NCBI GenBank assembly: GCA_032718475.1
Contig: JAUCBJ010000864.1
Location: 1-26,855 of the forward strand
Origin: Nemertoderma westbladi
Taxonomy: Eukaryota > Xenacoelomorpha > Nemertodermatida > Nemertodermatidae
Reading direction: 5' to 3'
Length of the DNA: 26,855 bases
The notes under the pieces are model-generated. The model did not search any database. It was not told where the DNA came from and saw nothing but the letters and a program-made list of their open reading frames with translations. Made by a program: the position numbers and the translations under genes. Each line of letters opens with the position of its first letter. Within the stretch, counting starts at the first letter, position 1. Below, one piece after another: positions 1 through 9,565 of this stretch.

Positions 1-445
1 ATTCGCTTTCCACTTCGCTTTCCACTTGAGAAGAAGTGGCGTCGGCTGATTCTTCATAGGTTGGCCGCTCATCATAAACCGTATCCGCCATCTTCGCTCC
101 GCGTTCGGGTGTCCGCTCAGCAGTGTCCGAACTACTGGAGCTATCGGGACGCTGAGAACTAGGTTCTTGGCTAGGATGTTGCTGCGGTTTGACAGCTGCT
201 TCTTGATCCCGCTTGACTTGGGCGCAAGTGCCGATGATAGACCTACGCTGTTCTACTAGCCTAGGGTCTGACACTACTACTGTAGGGGTGGCCTTTCTTT
301 CAATAGTAGGTGACTTAGACTTGGATCTGGGATGTTCTATACTTTGATCTTGGTCACAGATCCTTTTAATACGCTGTCTAAGTCTAATACTCATTCTAAC
401 ACTTTCTAAGACACTATCTGACAGTGATTGGGTTGCGTCTGACAT
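1..445 (-). CDS. N-terminal part of an unrecognised hydrophilic protein, runs off left edge
   Basis: An open frame of 148 codons starts at the ATG on 445-443 and has no stop before the window edge. An in-frame TAA lies 9 nt upstream and the ATG has an A at -3, so this start is likely. The product begins MSDATQSLSDSVLESVRMSI, then becomes rich in Ser, Pro, Glu, Gln and Arg (for example a SSSSSD run and KSKSPT). It ends in an acidic VESEVESE repeat made by a 12-nt duplication at the edge. No domain is recognisable. The disordered, charged N-terminus would fit a retroelement Gag/ORF1 or a host nuclear protein, but this is only a guess. About 3 kb of AT-rich, gene-poor DNA lies upstream of it. 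Confidence 0.5.
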   Translation of the reverse strand, partial: MSDATQSLSDSVLESVRMSIRLRQRIKRICDQDQSIEHPRSKSKSPTIERKATPTVVVSDPRLVEQRRSIIGTCAQVKRDQEAAVKPQQHPSQEPSSQRPDSSSSSDTAERTPERGAKMADTVYDERPTYEESADATSSQVESEVESE

Positions 446-3400
446 GTTTGTTTACACAGTTGAATGCCTACGGCTATAAATACAGTCAAAGTAAGTCTAG
501 TAATTCAGTATCACCGTTAGCCTAACAATTAATTACCGATACTGCTACTCAGTGTAGCGTGATATATATAATATATTAGAATACCGGTATGCTTATAGTA
601 TATATATAAGTATTATTACAGACTAGAGTTGTCACAGAGTACCGGTATATAATTTTAGCACAAATATATATAAATATATATAATAAGCCTATGGTAAGTA
701 CCGGTATGTCAATTATTTTTTAGAATAATTGAATTTCTGAATATTTTAGGGTTACTTGGTTACTTTAACTTACTTTATTACCGTTATTCAAGCAGTAGTC
801 CAACTGATAGTGAGACCTAGTTGTTGTATGACAGGCCTACTATTTATAAATCGTTTGAGTTGATTTATAATATTTATATACCCGTTTAAATGGGTTTTTG
901 TCAATATTTGAAATAAATGTTATTATTTCTGGGGGAGTCACTACACAGAAGCTGTGCGCTCTCAGTGAAGTGCTACATATGGGACACTAAAACAGATAAT
1001 TCTAATTTACCTAAGTTACTTAATACTACAAATTACTTACGATACGGGTGAGATTAAATCTCTAGTTAAACACAACAAAAATATTACGTACGAAAATTTT
1101 TAGGGTAATTTTACAGGAAGTCTACAAACCAGCCCAACAAAGGGTTAGAATTCTGGTTATTACAACGGACAGGGTACTACGGTATTTGAAATAATAAGTA
1201 GTAGTAAATATACTGTACTGTCCAGATAGGAAAATACCACCGCCTGACGACCTATAACCGTATCGCTATAGGTACTACGTTATGTATCACGGATTGTTCC
1301 TACCCAGAAGCTAATAGAGCTAACGAATGTGCCTATCAACCACTTTACAACACAAATATACTGCCTACACTAATTACTTCGGAAAGCACTGTACACTAAA
1401 CCCTAAATTAGGTACAAGTACCGGTATAACAAATAATCAGTAGTTAAATATACTTGAACAGTTAAAAGAACCACGGCATCTGCTGGAGTGACCGAAGCAC
1501 AAAATCTCCAGTCTTTACCTACGCCGAGCAGCCCTGATGTAGTACCGGGGTTAGTTTAACTATAACGGTATGTATAACAAGCACAATTACTGTAGGAATA
1601 AACTTGGGGACATGAATGTTGCGAATAATCGCATAAACTCTGAATAATAAATATTACGCTACCCGTACAAAATACTCAAACAAATACAAACCAAACGCTG
1701 GCAGACTACTATTAAGCCTAAACAAACTACAGTATGTGCAGATTCTGAAACTGTTAGTTAGTATGCGTTCTAACACGGTAGTACGACTTACTCTTTAAGA
1801 GGGGATTGACCTTACCGCTTATGGCTGCCCCAACTTACTAACGGCACTTGATCAGACCAACTCTACACACGCAGCAATCCCTTCAGACCTAAAAATAGCT
1901 AGACAACAATCCAGCCTACAAATATTTGAGTAATAACTATTACGGTACCTGAACAGACCACACAAACAAACTCAGGCTAAAACACTGGCAGACTACGATC
2001 AAGCCTAGATAAACTACAGTATATGCAGACTCTGAAACTGTTAGTTAGTATGCGTTCTAACACGGTAGTACGACTTATTCTTTAAGAGGGGATTGACCTT
2101 ACCGCATATGGCTGCCCCAACTTACTAACGGCACTTTATCAGACAAACTCTACACACGCCGCAATCTCTCCAAACTCAACAACAGTCAGACAGCAGCTCA
2201 GCCTACAATTATCTGAACAATCTGAGCAGGGTCACACGCCTTCTGCTCAATATTAGCCTACTAGGAAATAAAACCGACAGAAATAGGTAAAATCTCAATA
2301 AAAATTCAGGGCTGCAGTCCCTGATTAAGTACTAAGACCTACCAGTATACAATAATCAAATCGAATAATACTAAATGTACTTGTACAGCAGTACCGGTAC
2401 CGGTGATGACAGTTAGGCCTACTGACCTACAAAGTACCGGTTCAGTTTTACCAGTCACTACGGTATTTTGCAACCTTATTGCCTACTGCAATAAGACTAT
2501 AAACTGTTACTGTTCGCGCTTTTGAAGACCTTTAGCAGTTTAACCTGCCAAAATTTATATGTCTTTTAGTTAATTAACACACCTTTAGCATACGACAATA
2601 TTTTATGCTAATAAACAAAACATTAGCCGAAGCCAGCCCATGCGCGATCATTCACCCGATGGATCTACACCCGGGAGGCTGAATTCGGATGCTTAGATTT
2701 TATTATTGCAGTGTAAGGTTGCAGTGTAAACCTATTGTATTATTCGATAGATCACTAATATGTAATTTCTGACAGATATTATTAACTTTCGGGAAATATT
2801 AACAGTTCCTTTAGGACGTGGCGCTCTATCTATTTAAACAGAGCTAGGACTTATACTAAACGCAACGATAAGGCTTATGATTAAAGTATAAGTCGCATTC
2901 TTTAGGAAATGCTTTGTTACCAGTCACATCACACTCACAATCATGCACACTATTCTGCCGACCGTCAGTATATTTGATCACACATAAAGAGAACAGCAAT
3001 TGACTCAGGTAGTGTCTACTAAATAACATTAGATTCAATACACACCACATTGATATAAATCGCAATTGTTATATATAGCCCGCCTCTCTAACCTGTAGTG
3101 TATCAAGAAAATTGGGAATTTTGGGTGATTTATCCGTATTCTCCAAAGAGCAATATTTCCATCAACAAATAGATACAATTAATAACTGACGGTAAATAGC
3201 AGTTCAAACAATATGATTAGTGCAGTTAAATTAAGTGAGGTAACACCGCCGGTAACAGTTATACTTTCTATAATCTAAGCAGTTTTTGCTAGAGTTCTTA
3301 GAGCCGGTGTTTCTGGCTTAGACAGCAATAACAACAAAGTATCAAGTAAAAACAGTAAGACTGAACACTCTCCTTATGATCGGCCGAAAAGCTACACGTC

Positions 3401-3640
3401 GACAGGAAAAAACGCTCTGATTGGCTCAAGCCAAACAAAGAACCATGCATCCAATGGCTGTTTCCATGTCAGCAACCAGCTGTTAGATGTCGTAATATGA
3501 ATCATCACGGCTAAGCTGTGAAAGGTATTTGGTGCATTGCAGGTTTTTTGCCTTACCATGTCCGCTAAAACACGTATATATCAGAATGACTTTTATGTCC
3601 GTTAAAACACCTGTAACGGTACCTTGCGGGCGAGGGGAAT
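446..3640. other. AT-rich intergenic region without recognisable genes
   Basis: No convincing coding region is visible on either strand; the longest open frame (2856-3065, minus) looks like chance. The stretch is AT-rich, with TA-rich runs near 560-700. It carries repeated ACCGGT motifs (near 583, 640, 700, 1428, 2393-2400, 2436) and a 287-bp tandem duplication listed separately. CCAAT-type boxes in both orientations occur near 3417 and 3450, and a TATA-like run at 3643-3652, so a promoter just upstream of copy A is possible but unproven. It may be the 5' leader of the minus-strand frame at 1-445. Confidence 0.5.
1640..2215. repeat. Tandem duplication, period 287 bp, two units
   Basis: Two head-to-tail units (about 1640-1925 and 1926-2215) are offset by exactly 287 bp: ctgttagtta occurs at 1751 and at 2038. 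The central 110 bp (1751-1858 against 2038-2145) differs at only about four positions, while the flanks differ clearly more. The start of a third partial unit may follow 2200. The core contains a possible TGTTAG/CTAACA stem-loop. Confidence 0.85.
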
Positions 3641-3729
3641 ATATATACAGTTAGAGAACCTTTTTAGAGTATTCCAGCGCCTGGGGGGAAACTGGATTGC
3701 GAAGCAAAAGGGGCCAGTTATATCCCACA

Positions 3730-3933
3730 GAAGCTTTTACAATAGTAATGAAATACTTACGAAAAATCGGACACAGCTGGAGTGCCTTAAGTATTTTTTT
3801 ACAAGTTTATACAGGGGGGCCAACCTATGATATTGTAAGGCAATACCAGGGAATCGAAGGAGGTTTTACAGCGGAATGGAAAGCCCTGGATAGGGAATTT
3901 GGCCATCCGGCGAAGATCATCCAACAAACCTTA
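3730..3933 (+). pseudogene. BEL/Pao gag fragment, part 1
   Basis: The translated segment matches the copy B Gag at about 23,420-23,650: it contains TGGP.YDIVRQYQGIEGGF, then AL(D)RE.GHPAKII, nearly identical in both copies. The N-terminal part is scrambled by frameshifts near 3735-3800, so several frames carry pieces of the same protein. This is the capsid-like middle of Gag, which would assemble the particle in an active element. It breaks off at 3933, where a DNA transposon is inserted, and resumes at 5174. Non-functional as it stands. Confidence 0.8.
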
Positions 3934-5173
3934 ACCCTTACAAGCCCAAGCCCTTTTTTACTCCCGAAACGCACAGGTGGTATCCACCCCCCCCCCCCCC
4001 CCCCCCTCCCCCCTACTGATCTCAGCTATTTTGAATGGATTTTTTTGAAATTTGGTGGAAACCTACACATGCATATTACAAACTCAAAACCAAAAAAATT
4101 TTTTGAAAATCACAGTAGTGACACCGTGTTGGCACTTTTCGCACAGGGTACCAAAAAAAATTTTGCACCATGCTTATTGCGGCTCTATATGTTTGAATGT
4201 TTTGGTCAAAATTGGTCAAACCGTAAACAAACATATTACAGAAATGGATCTGAAGAAAATTCCTGAAAAATTTGTCGGATTGACACTAATTAGCACATTT
4301 CCTGGTGCTAAAAAAATTTAATTGCATGCATATTTTTTGAAAAATTTTCGAAAAATCTACATATTTACATGCAAATACACTTTTGTATACAATACAACCA
4401 CGCTGATTCCAAATCCGTTGTCTATTTTTTCACTGCAATTCAAGTTTTTCCGCAATTGCGAAATCAATTTTTTCGTATTTTACTACTTTCACTTTTCATG
4501 CTATGGTGGTGCTTCTTAAAAATTCAGAATTTTGACATAGAATTATACACAATCTTGTTATAAATGGGTTCATGGCTCAAAATAACTAAATAAATAATTT
4601 AACTTAAACAAGTAGTTTATTTGAAAATTATATATTTGAAAAGTTCTAGTAGGGAATCTTCTCATTTTCGAGCAATTTTAGGTAACTACAGCGTCTTATA
4701 ATTGTCTCCAATGAAATGAGCACATACGAAAACCTCAGTATGGGTGAGGATATTGATGTTGTATCCTATTTCAAAATTTGAAATTTCACACTACTTGCAC
4801 TTTTGGTGCTCTTGTGGTACTTTTCAAATTTCCAAATCTCAACACGAAATTTAACCCATAATTGTTTTCAATGGGTTCGGTGTTCAAAATTCAAAATGAC
4901 CGAAATTTGACTATTTATTTCACGATAGAGTGAAGTTACCCCAAAGAATCTGAAATGTGAAATTTCAGCGCTGAAAAGTGCTGACATAGGTGTCACAGCT
5001 TCCTTATATCTCGAAAACTACAGGTCGTGTGAACTTCTAGTTTTATCCTAATGATCCCTGATAAATTTGAGGAAATTACATGGAATTTGGAGTTCCCTTG
5101 ATCGATCATCTCTATAGAATCTAAAAAACAACAGATGGAGGTGGATTCCACCCCCCCTTGGGCTTTTCAGGGT
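3934..5173. mobile_element. Non-autonomous DNA transposon, TTA target duplication, PIF/Harbinger-like
   Basis: A 1240-bp insertion splits the copy A gag. It is bounded by TTA direct repeats (3931-3933 and 5174-5176); removing it restores sequence colinear with uninterrupted copy B. Termini are inverted: 3934-3950 and the complement of 5157-5173 agree at 15 of 17 positions (ACCCT..A.AAGCCCAAG type). Inside each end is a GGTGG.ATCCACC-like palindrome next to a C tract (20 C at 3987-4006). The interior is AT-rich with A/T homopolymers and no transposase-like frame. A three-base TTA duplication is typical of PIF/Harbinger elements; the superfamily call is inference. Confidence 0.8.
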
Positions 5174-5645
5174 TTAGGGGAATAACATCAGGCGGACTCG
5201 CAGATAACCCTGTTAGGTTCAAAGCCTTTGCCACCAGAGTAGATAAAGCATTGAGAGTTTTAAAAACGCTAGAGGCACCGTACGAACTTAATGCTTCAAA
5301 TAACATCACGATAATAGCGCAGGCACTACCAATATGGTTGAGGAATAAATGGAGAAAGATCGCTTTCCCCACTCGAGAAAAGAAGGGTGTGAGCCGGGGT
5401 TGGAAGAAATGTCAAACTTCCTTAATTACGAGGCGGAACTAATAACAGACCCAGTGTACAGCGAGGAGACTCTCGGTAAGGTACTGAAACCTGAATACAG
5501 CCGACCTAAACCAGGACACAGTGCTGCAGATGCACTTCCGAGGGTGAGGCAATCATTGCCATATGAGACAATACAGGGGACTACAAGTCCACAGGGCCCT
5601 GGAAACAAAACAACATCGTGACAGGGACAGGGACAGCGACAGCGA
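5174..5645 (+). pseudogene. BEL/Pao gag fragment, part 2
   Basis: This continues Gag directly after the transposon. GITSGGL.DNPV, LNASNNIT.IAQALPIWLRN and KWRKIAF.TREKKG are shared with copy B (about 23,230-23,450), followed by EEMSNFLNYEAELITDPVYS. A frameshift near 5385 moves the reading frame. The region ends in a proline/glutamine-rich tail and a hexanucleotide repeat. Aligned to copy B there are many substitutions, so the copy is old. No complete Gag can be read from it. Confidence 0.8.
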
Positions 5646-5648
5646 CAG
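5618..5648. repeat. GACAGN hexanucleotide microsatellite
   Basis: About five tandem GACAGG/GACAGC units lie in the Gag tail of copy A. They cause an Asp-Arg/Asp-Ser repeat in one frame. Confidence 0.8.
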
Positions 5649-5769
5649 AATAAAAACTATAGTGGTTATAGAGCGAACAACACCCCTGGGGCGGGCATTT
5701 GCAACCAAAACAATATACCATCCGAGTCGGACCTGGCTGAAATACATGAAACGCTATACAGAGAGCGTT

Positions 5770-5935
5770 ATAATTCAAACTACAAGTGTCAGCTGCATAG
5801 AGCAGGCATGCATAAGACCATTGATTGCGACCAGTGGCGGGCATTGCCGAGGGAAGACCGACTAACCTATACAGGGAAATTTGGACTGTGCCACAGATGT
5901 GCGGTAGAAGGTCATAGGAAGAACTGGTGTTGAGA
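5770..5935 (+). pseudogene. Gag zinc-knuckle remnant
   Basis: A short frame encodes a C...H....C cluster (KCQLHRAGMHKTIDC) and, about 25 residues later, a full CCHC knuckle CHRCAVEGHRKNWC (C-x2-C-x4-H-x4-C), followed at once by TGA. Such knuckles bind genomic RNA in retroelement Gag. Copy B has the same CHRC..GGH knuckle near 22,790-22,830, but it is broken there by a stop and frame change. Copy A therefore preserves a piece that copy B has lost. Confidence 0.7.
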
Positions 5936-5975
5936 ACAAGCACCAAAGTATCCGAGTGAAGGTGGGGGCCATACA

Positions 5976-6560
5976 ATGGCAACGAGCACGATGGGTCCCA
6001 GGGAGCGAAGGATCATGCTGCTCGGAGTGGTGCCGGTAAAAGTATCTGGAGAGAACGGGCGATCGTTAACAACACTGATGTTGATTGACAGTGGGGCAGC
6101 ATTCACGTTGACGTAAATCTGGATAGCAGATAGGCTACAAACGAGGCCGAGTAAGATGGTGGTCACCACCATATCCGCCAAGGATGAAATTCGTCAGATG
6201 AGAACAGAAAGGTGTCGGATAGGGGCTGTAACTCCCGATTCCAACCACGGGGCAACCATAAACCCCATACGAATTACCGAGTCCATCAATATTAACGCCA
6301 GACGACTGACGTAGATCGAGGTCGAGCAATATCAGCATCTGGACTCTATTGACCTGTCAACACCAAACCTCTATATGCCGAAAGTGTCTCTGATAGTCGG
6401 GATGGATTGCCCGACAGCTCATGAGAGGTTAGAGATGATATTCAGGGAGGATAAGGAGCAAGACCCATTTGGATAGATGCTAACCGGGCCTATTAGATCA
6501 GAAATTCCGTACAACATGTCCGAAACATCAGGATGCATGCTGTCTGGTACCATTGAGGAA
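5976..6560 (+). pseudogene. BEL/Pao aspartic protease remnant
   Basis: The frame beginning ATGGCAACGAGCACG matches copy B protease from its MATSTVG segment onward. It keeps the DSGAAFTL active-site region (about 6085-6110) and the later GMDCPTAHER block (about 6400-6425). Several in-frame stops interrupt it (for example TAA right after the active site and TAG near 6475). In an intact element this enzyme would cleave the Gag-Pol polyprotein. Spacing to the zinc knuckle is the same as expected for a BEL-type Gag-Pro junction. Confidence 0.8.
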
Positions 6561-6599
6561 TCAGAGCAGGAATCAGCAGGGTGAGAGGCCGTAGAGCAG

Positions 6600-7150
6600 A
6601 AGTCGAAGATGGATGATGTGGGGGTTTCATACAAGAAACAACACGGAGGAGAGTATCAGGAGTCAGCAGTGATTCCGGGTCCAGAACCATGCCCACTGGA
6701 TAGTGTGGAGGATGATGAGTTAGGCGAAATACCACCAATGGACGACAGTAAAGGTGGAAAAAAGGTGGAAAAGGGTGGATGGCGAGGTATCGAGAAGGGA
6801 CGCCGATCCAATCGACACAGACTTTACTGATACTGAAGGGATCGAATAAGAAGGGAAGAAGAGGAAGCAAATTAAAAGGGTTGATCCACAGGGAGAAGAA
6901 ACAGTGATAAAGGATGATGGAAGTAGGGTGGTTGGAAGAGGCATGTTGGATGTGGAGCTGACAGGGTGCGAGGAGGCACCAAATGGTAGACCAGGGTCAT
7001 TGGAAGCCAAAGTGCCAGTGCGCATATTGAGGGGGTGGGTAACAGAGGTATAATGTACAAGTGATGATGAAGAAAAGAAGAGTGGCATTCTGCCGCCAAG
7101 AGACGATAAGATGAAGGGTGGCATTCTGCCACCAAAAGACGACAAATAAT
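6600..7150 (+). pseudogene. Degenerate acidic/lysine-rich frame in place of pol
   Basis: Coding-like sequence follows the protease where RT would be expected. The first open piece (6609-6827) starts MDDVGVSYKKQHGGEYQESA and is rich in Glu, Asp, Gly and Lys. A frame change near 6780 is followed by more coding-like text (KRVDPQGEETVIKDDG; AKVPVRILRGWVTE). It ends in two 36-bp units (7082-7149) encoding GGILPPKDDK-like repeats. Nothing equivalent is seen in copy B and no catalytic motif of RT, RNase H or integrase is present. It may be a replacement acquired by a non-autonomous lineage. Function unknown. Confidence 0.4.
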
Positions 7151-7327
7151 TCTGTGAGATAATGGGTAGGTCGGATCTGAGACTGGAAAAGAGGGGAAGG
7201 TCAGATCCGAGGGGTTTAGAATCGACAAGAAGAATAGGGTGAAGGATAAGAGCACCTACGGGAGGACAGTGGGAGAGTTGCCTGCTGGGAGAATCGCCCT
7301 TAGGTTAATGAGTCGTCCAATACGTTA
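7150..7327. other. Unassigned sequence between the acidic frame and the purine-rich block
   Basis: No open frame of note. It contains an imperfect inverted pair of GGTCAGATCC/GGTCGGATCT-like direct copies near 7171 and 7198. It is not obviously related to copy B. Confidence 0.3.
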
Positions 7328-7351
7328 GACTGAGGGGGGTGGGATTGAGGG
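7328..7351 (+). promoter_or_regulatory. Polypurine-tract-like block, identical in both copies
   Basis: These 24 bases (GACTGAGGGGGG then TGGGATTGAGGG) are identical to the complement of 18,717-18,740 in copy B, although the surroundings are strongly diverged. A purine run followed by TG just after pol is where an LTR element places its polypurine tract and 3' LTR start. An AT-rich run of the AAATAAAAATAATAAAATA type follows in both copies. No matching LTR end was found. Confidence 0.6.
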
Positions 7352-7445
7352 TGATACACACTACCCACAAGAAAATAAATAAAAAATAATAAAATAACAA
7401 TATATTACATATGCTTTAAGAGTACTATCGTACATAATATTTAGG

Positions 7446-8062
7446 TCTAAGTAGGGTGCTAATGTACCACTCCATAGATAGAGTGTACTATGGAAACTTA
7501 GGTCTAAGTAGGGTGCTAATGTACCACTCCATAGATAGAGTGTACTATGGAAACTTAGGTCTAATTAGGGTACTAATGTACCACCCCATAGATAGAGTGT
7601 ACTATGGGTACTTAGGTTTAAAAGGGTATTAATGTACCACCCCATAGATAGAGTGTACAATGGGTACTTATGTTTAGAGGGGTACTAATGTACCACCCCA
7701 TAGATAGAGTGTACTATGGGTACTTAGGTTTAGAAGGATTCTAATGTACCACCCCATAGATAGAGTGTACTATGGGTATTTAGGTTTAGAAGGGTACTAA
7801 TGTACCACCCCATAGATAGAGTGTACTATGGGTATTTAGGTTTAGTATGGTACTAATGTGCCACTCCATAGATAGAGTGTACTATGGAAACTTAGGTCTA
7901 AGTAGGGTACTGACGTACCACCCCATAGATAGAGTGTACTATGGAAACTTAGGTCTAAGTAGGGTACTGACGTAACACCCCATAGATAGAGTGTACTATG
8001 GAAACTTAGGTCTAAGTAGGGTACTGACGTAACACCCCATAGATAGAGTGTACTATGGGAGG
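7446..8062. repeat. Minisatellite, period about 57 bp, 11 copies
   Basis: The motif ATAGATAGAGTGTAC recurs about every 56-59 bp from 7473 to 8039. Each unit holds two small inverted repeats: GGTAC-TAAT-GTACC and CCATAG...CTATGG. Variants are grouped: units 1-2 and the last three resemble one subtype, the middle ones another, which suggests local duplication. It occupies the same place, between the purine-rich block and the exonuclease ORF, as the different 37-bp array of copy B. Confidence 0.9.
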
Positions 8063-8204
8063 CCGGATCAATGAAATCATTAAAATGGGTATTGACATGA
8101 TGGATGGAAATTGGGAAAACGTAACACATATCTCAGAATAACAAAGATGAAAAAAGTGCAGGCCAGCTCAGATTTAAACACTGATTAAGGTAGAACTAGT
8201 TATC

Positions 8205-8256
8205 TCTTGTCCTACTGAGCCTTACCAATGCACCATCAGTTTGGTGAGAGACTCGG
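8205..8256 (+). promoter_or_regulatory. Conserved leader block before the exonuclease ORF
   Basis: Sequence of the form GAGCCTT..CAA.GCACCA followed by GGTGAG is shared with copy B just upstream of the same ATGGCGGAG start (16,927-16,970, minus). CACCA/TGGTG can pair to a short stem-loop in copy A, and CACC/GGTG in copy B. Its conservation in a non-coding position suggests a role in expression of the ORF, not established. Confidence 0.4.
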
Positions 8257-8880
8257 ATGGCGGAGAAATGGGTGACAAAAGTAATGACTAGTGGGGATCC
8301 ATGGGATGCCATTGCTGGATGAAGCGATTGGCAAGCTCCACCACTACGTCGTAGAGAGGGTGGGACATTCAAAGGAACACCTCGAGAGTAGACTAGGAGG
8401 ACGTTGCCGTTTGCCTGCCAGGCTGCCTGGAAGTAATGACAACCAGATCGCACAGAGAGGTCACTAATACTCAGCGACACCTGGATGGGTGGTCATTAAA
8501 CAACAGAGCAGAGTTTAGGATTTATTATGAGAGCTCATACCCTGCGAGATATGAAACGTCCCGAGGGGCGCTACTGGGGGTATATTAGTAGGGACACTTG
8601 ATGGGACCACCAGCGAAGCGTTATCGAGAGACGGTAACAACCACGCTCAGGGAACTAACAGCAGGGATTAGTAAGGCCGTGGCAGCAATTACGACCGCGA
8701 TTAAGAACATAACAAGCGGGATGATAGGAGTATCCAGGCCAGGTTGAGGATAGAAGAGAAGAGGTCCGATGGATTGGGAAGGACAGGATGAAAGTTCTAG
8801 ACCGACGCTCATGTTATTCGCTGACGTCATTTACTGATGAGAAAACATCAGGGTGCCTGGAATGCAGCACCAGGATTATA
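8257..8880 (+). pseudogene. Deletion derivative of the exonuclease/zinc-finger ORF
   Basis: The start ATGGCGGAG (8257) matches copy B. A nearby frame encodes LVGIHGMPLLDEAIGKLHHY, matching LVGTYGTPSLDNAILEHFHY at the start of copy B's exonuclease domain. Near 8385 the sequence jumps to the ORF's C-terminal part: LPF.(C)Q, then NTQRHLDGW (8464-8490), then GPPAKRYRE and GISKAV (8605-8690). About 1.9 kb, including the whole exonuclease core and cysteine cluster, is missing. In the retained C-terminus most differences from copy B are synonymous. Stops and frame changes make this copy non-coding. Confidence 0.7.
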
Positions 8881-9349
8881 GACAAATGTTAAATATTCCC
8901 GCTTTAATTATAAATAATATAAATAAGTGTATAAAGTAATCGATCGTAGTGTAATAATATATAACCAACACGTGTTTACTATCGATTTAACCATTATCAA
9001 TCAGTTACTGGGATGGGGGACTCATTGACTGAAACAGGAGGTCGAGACAATGGACGGGACTCACTTATCAAATGTGAGCACATATGTAAAACTGTGAGAC
9101 TGCGACAGGAGTGAGAGTGAGAGTAAAACAGGGGTTGAATAAATGATGAAGTGGTGATGAGATGTGAGAGTTTGAGGAAGGGTGAAGCGCTCAAAATTCC
9201 GAAAATGTGGGGAGCGAGCCGGGTGGAGGATGAGTCCCATAGGACTAGTGGGGTGAGTGAGAAATGCTGGATTGGAAATTGGACAATAGTATCCAATATA
9301 AGATCGAGTTAGGAAGAGGGGCGATCATCTAAAATAGAGACGCCACATG
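8881..9349 (+). other. 3' untranslated-like region of copy A
   Basis: Patchy similarity to copy B (13,890-14,280 complement): shared blocks include TACTGGGA..GGG, AGGAG..G.GACA, GGAGTGAG, an AATAAATG motif (about 9140) and AATGTGGGGA..GAGC (about 9203). AATAAA could be a polyadenylation signal; it is kept in both copies. Confidence 0.5.
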
Positions 9350-9383
9350 CCTTGGTACAACGTAGCTGGCAGATGTACCAAGG
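9350..9383 (+). other. 3' stem-loop 1, copy A
   Basis: CCTTGGTACA (9350-9359) pairs perfectly with TGTACCAAGG (9374-9383) around a 14-nt loop. The counterpart in copy B (13,815-13,846) has G-C where this copy has A-T, a paired change that keeps the helix. Confidence 0.7.
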
Positions 9384-9477
9384 ATGAGTAGTGAGACCAG
9401 ACCCAGTGGAGCCAGTCTGGAAAACTGGCCCTAGAGAAGATATTTCCACCCCACCTCCAATATTAGATTGGATTCCA

Positions 9478-9560
9478 GCGGAATGGAGCGCACTTTTGGT
9501 TGATGCTATCTTCTCACCGAGAAGATAGCATGGGGAGGAGTGTTACTGGATCCAATCCGC
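9478..9560 (+). other. 3' nested stem-loop structure, copy A
   Basis: The inner hairpin ATGCTATCTTCTC-ACC-GAGAAGATAGCAT (9503-9515 with 9519-9531) is a perfect 13-bp stem with a 3-nt loop. An outer helix joins GCGGAATGGA (9478-9487) to TCCAATCCGC (9551-9560) with one mismatch; CACT/AGTG lies between. The same architecture is present inverted in copy B at 13,635-13,720, with compensating changes in both helices. Confidence 0.75.
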
Positions 9561-9565
9561 CAATC

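Larger units (their letters stand above)
3700..9565 (+). mobile_element. Copy A: degraded BEL/Pao-like composite element
   Basis: Segments in this interval match copy B (13.6-24.8 kb, minus strand) in the same order: gag parts, zinc knuckle, protease, a 24-bp purine-rich block, a minisatellite, the exonuclease ORF ends and the 3' stem-loops. RT, RNase H and integrase are absent; an unrelated acidic frame sits in their place. A DNA transposon interrupts gag. The left boundary is uncertain because homology becomes unclear upstream of about 3735. The right boundary is set where similarity to copy B stops, just after the outer 3' stem. No LTR pair was found, so the true ends are not defined. Confidence 0.65.

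Noticed and set aside
7446-8062. CRISPR-like array
   Set aside because: Units are contiguous with no unique spacers, in a eukaryotic transposon context; it is a minisatellite.
8826-8856. Hammerhead-ribozyme-like CTGATGA motif
   Set aside because: CTGATG pairs directly with CATCAG; the rest of the core (GAAA and the cleavage-site helix) is missing.
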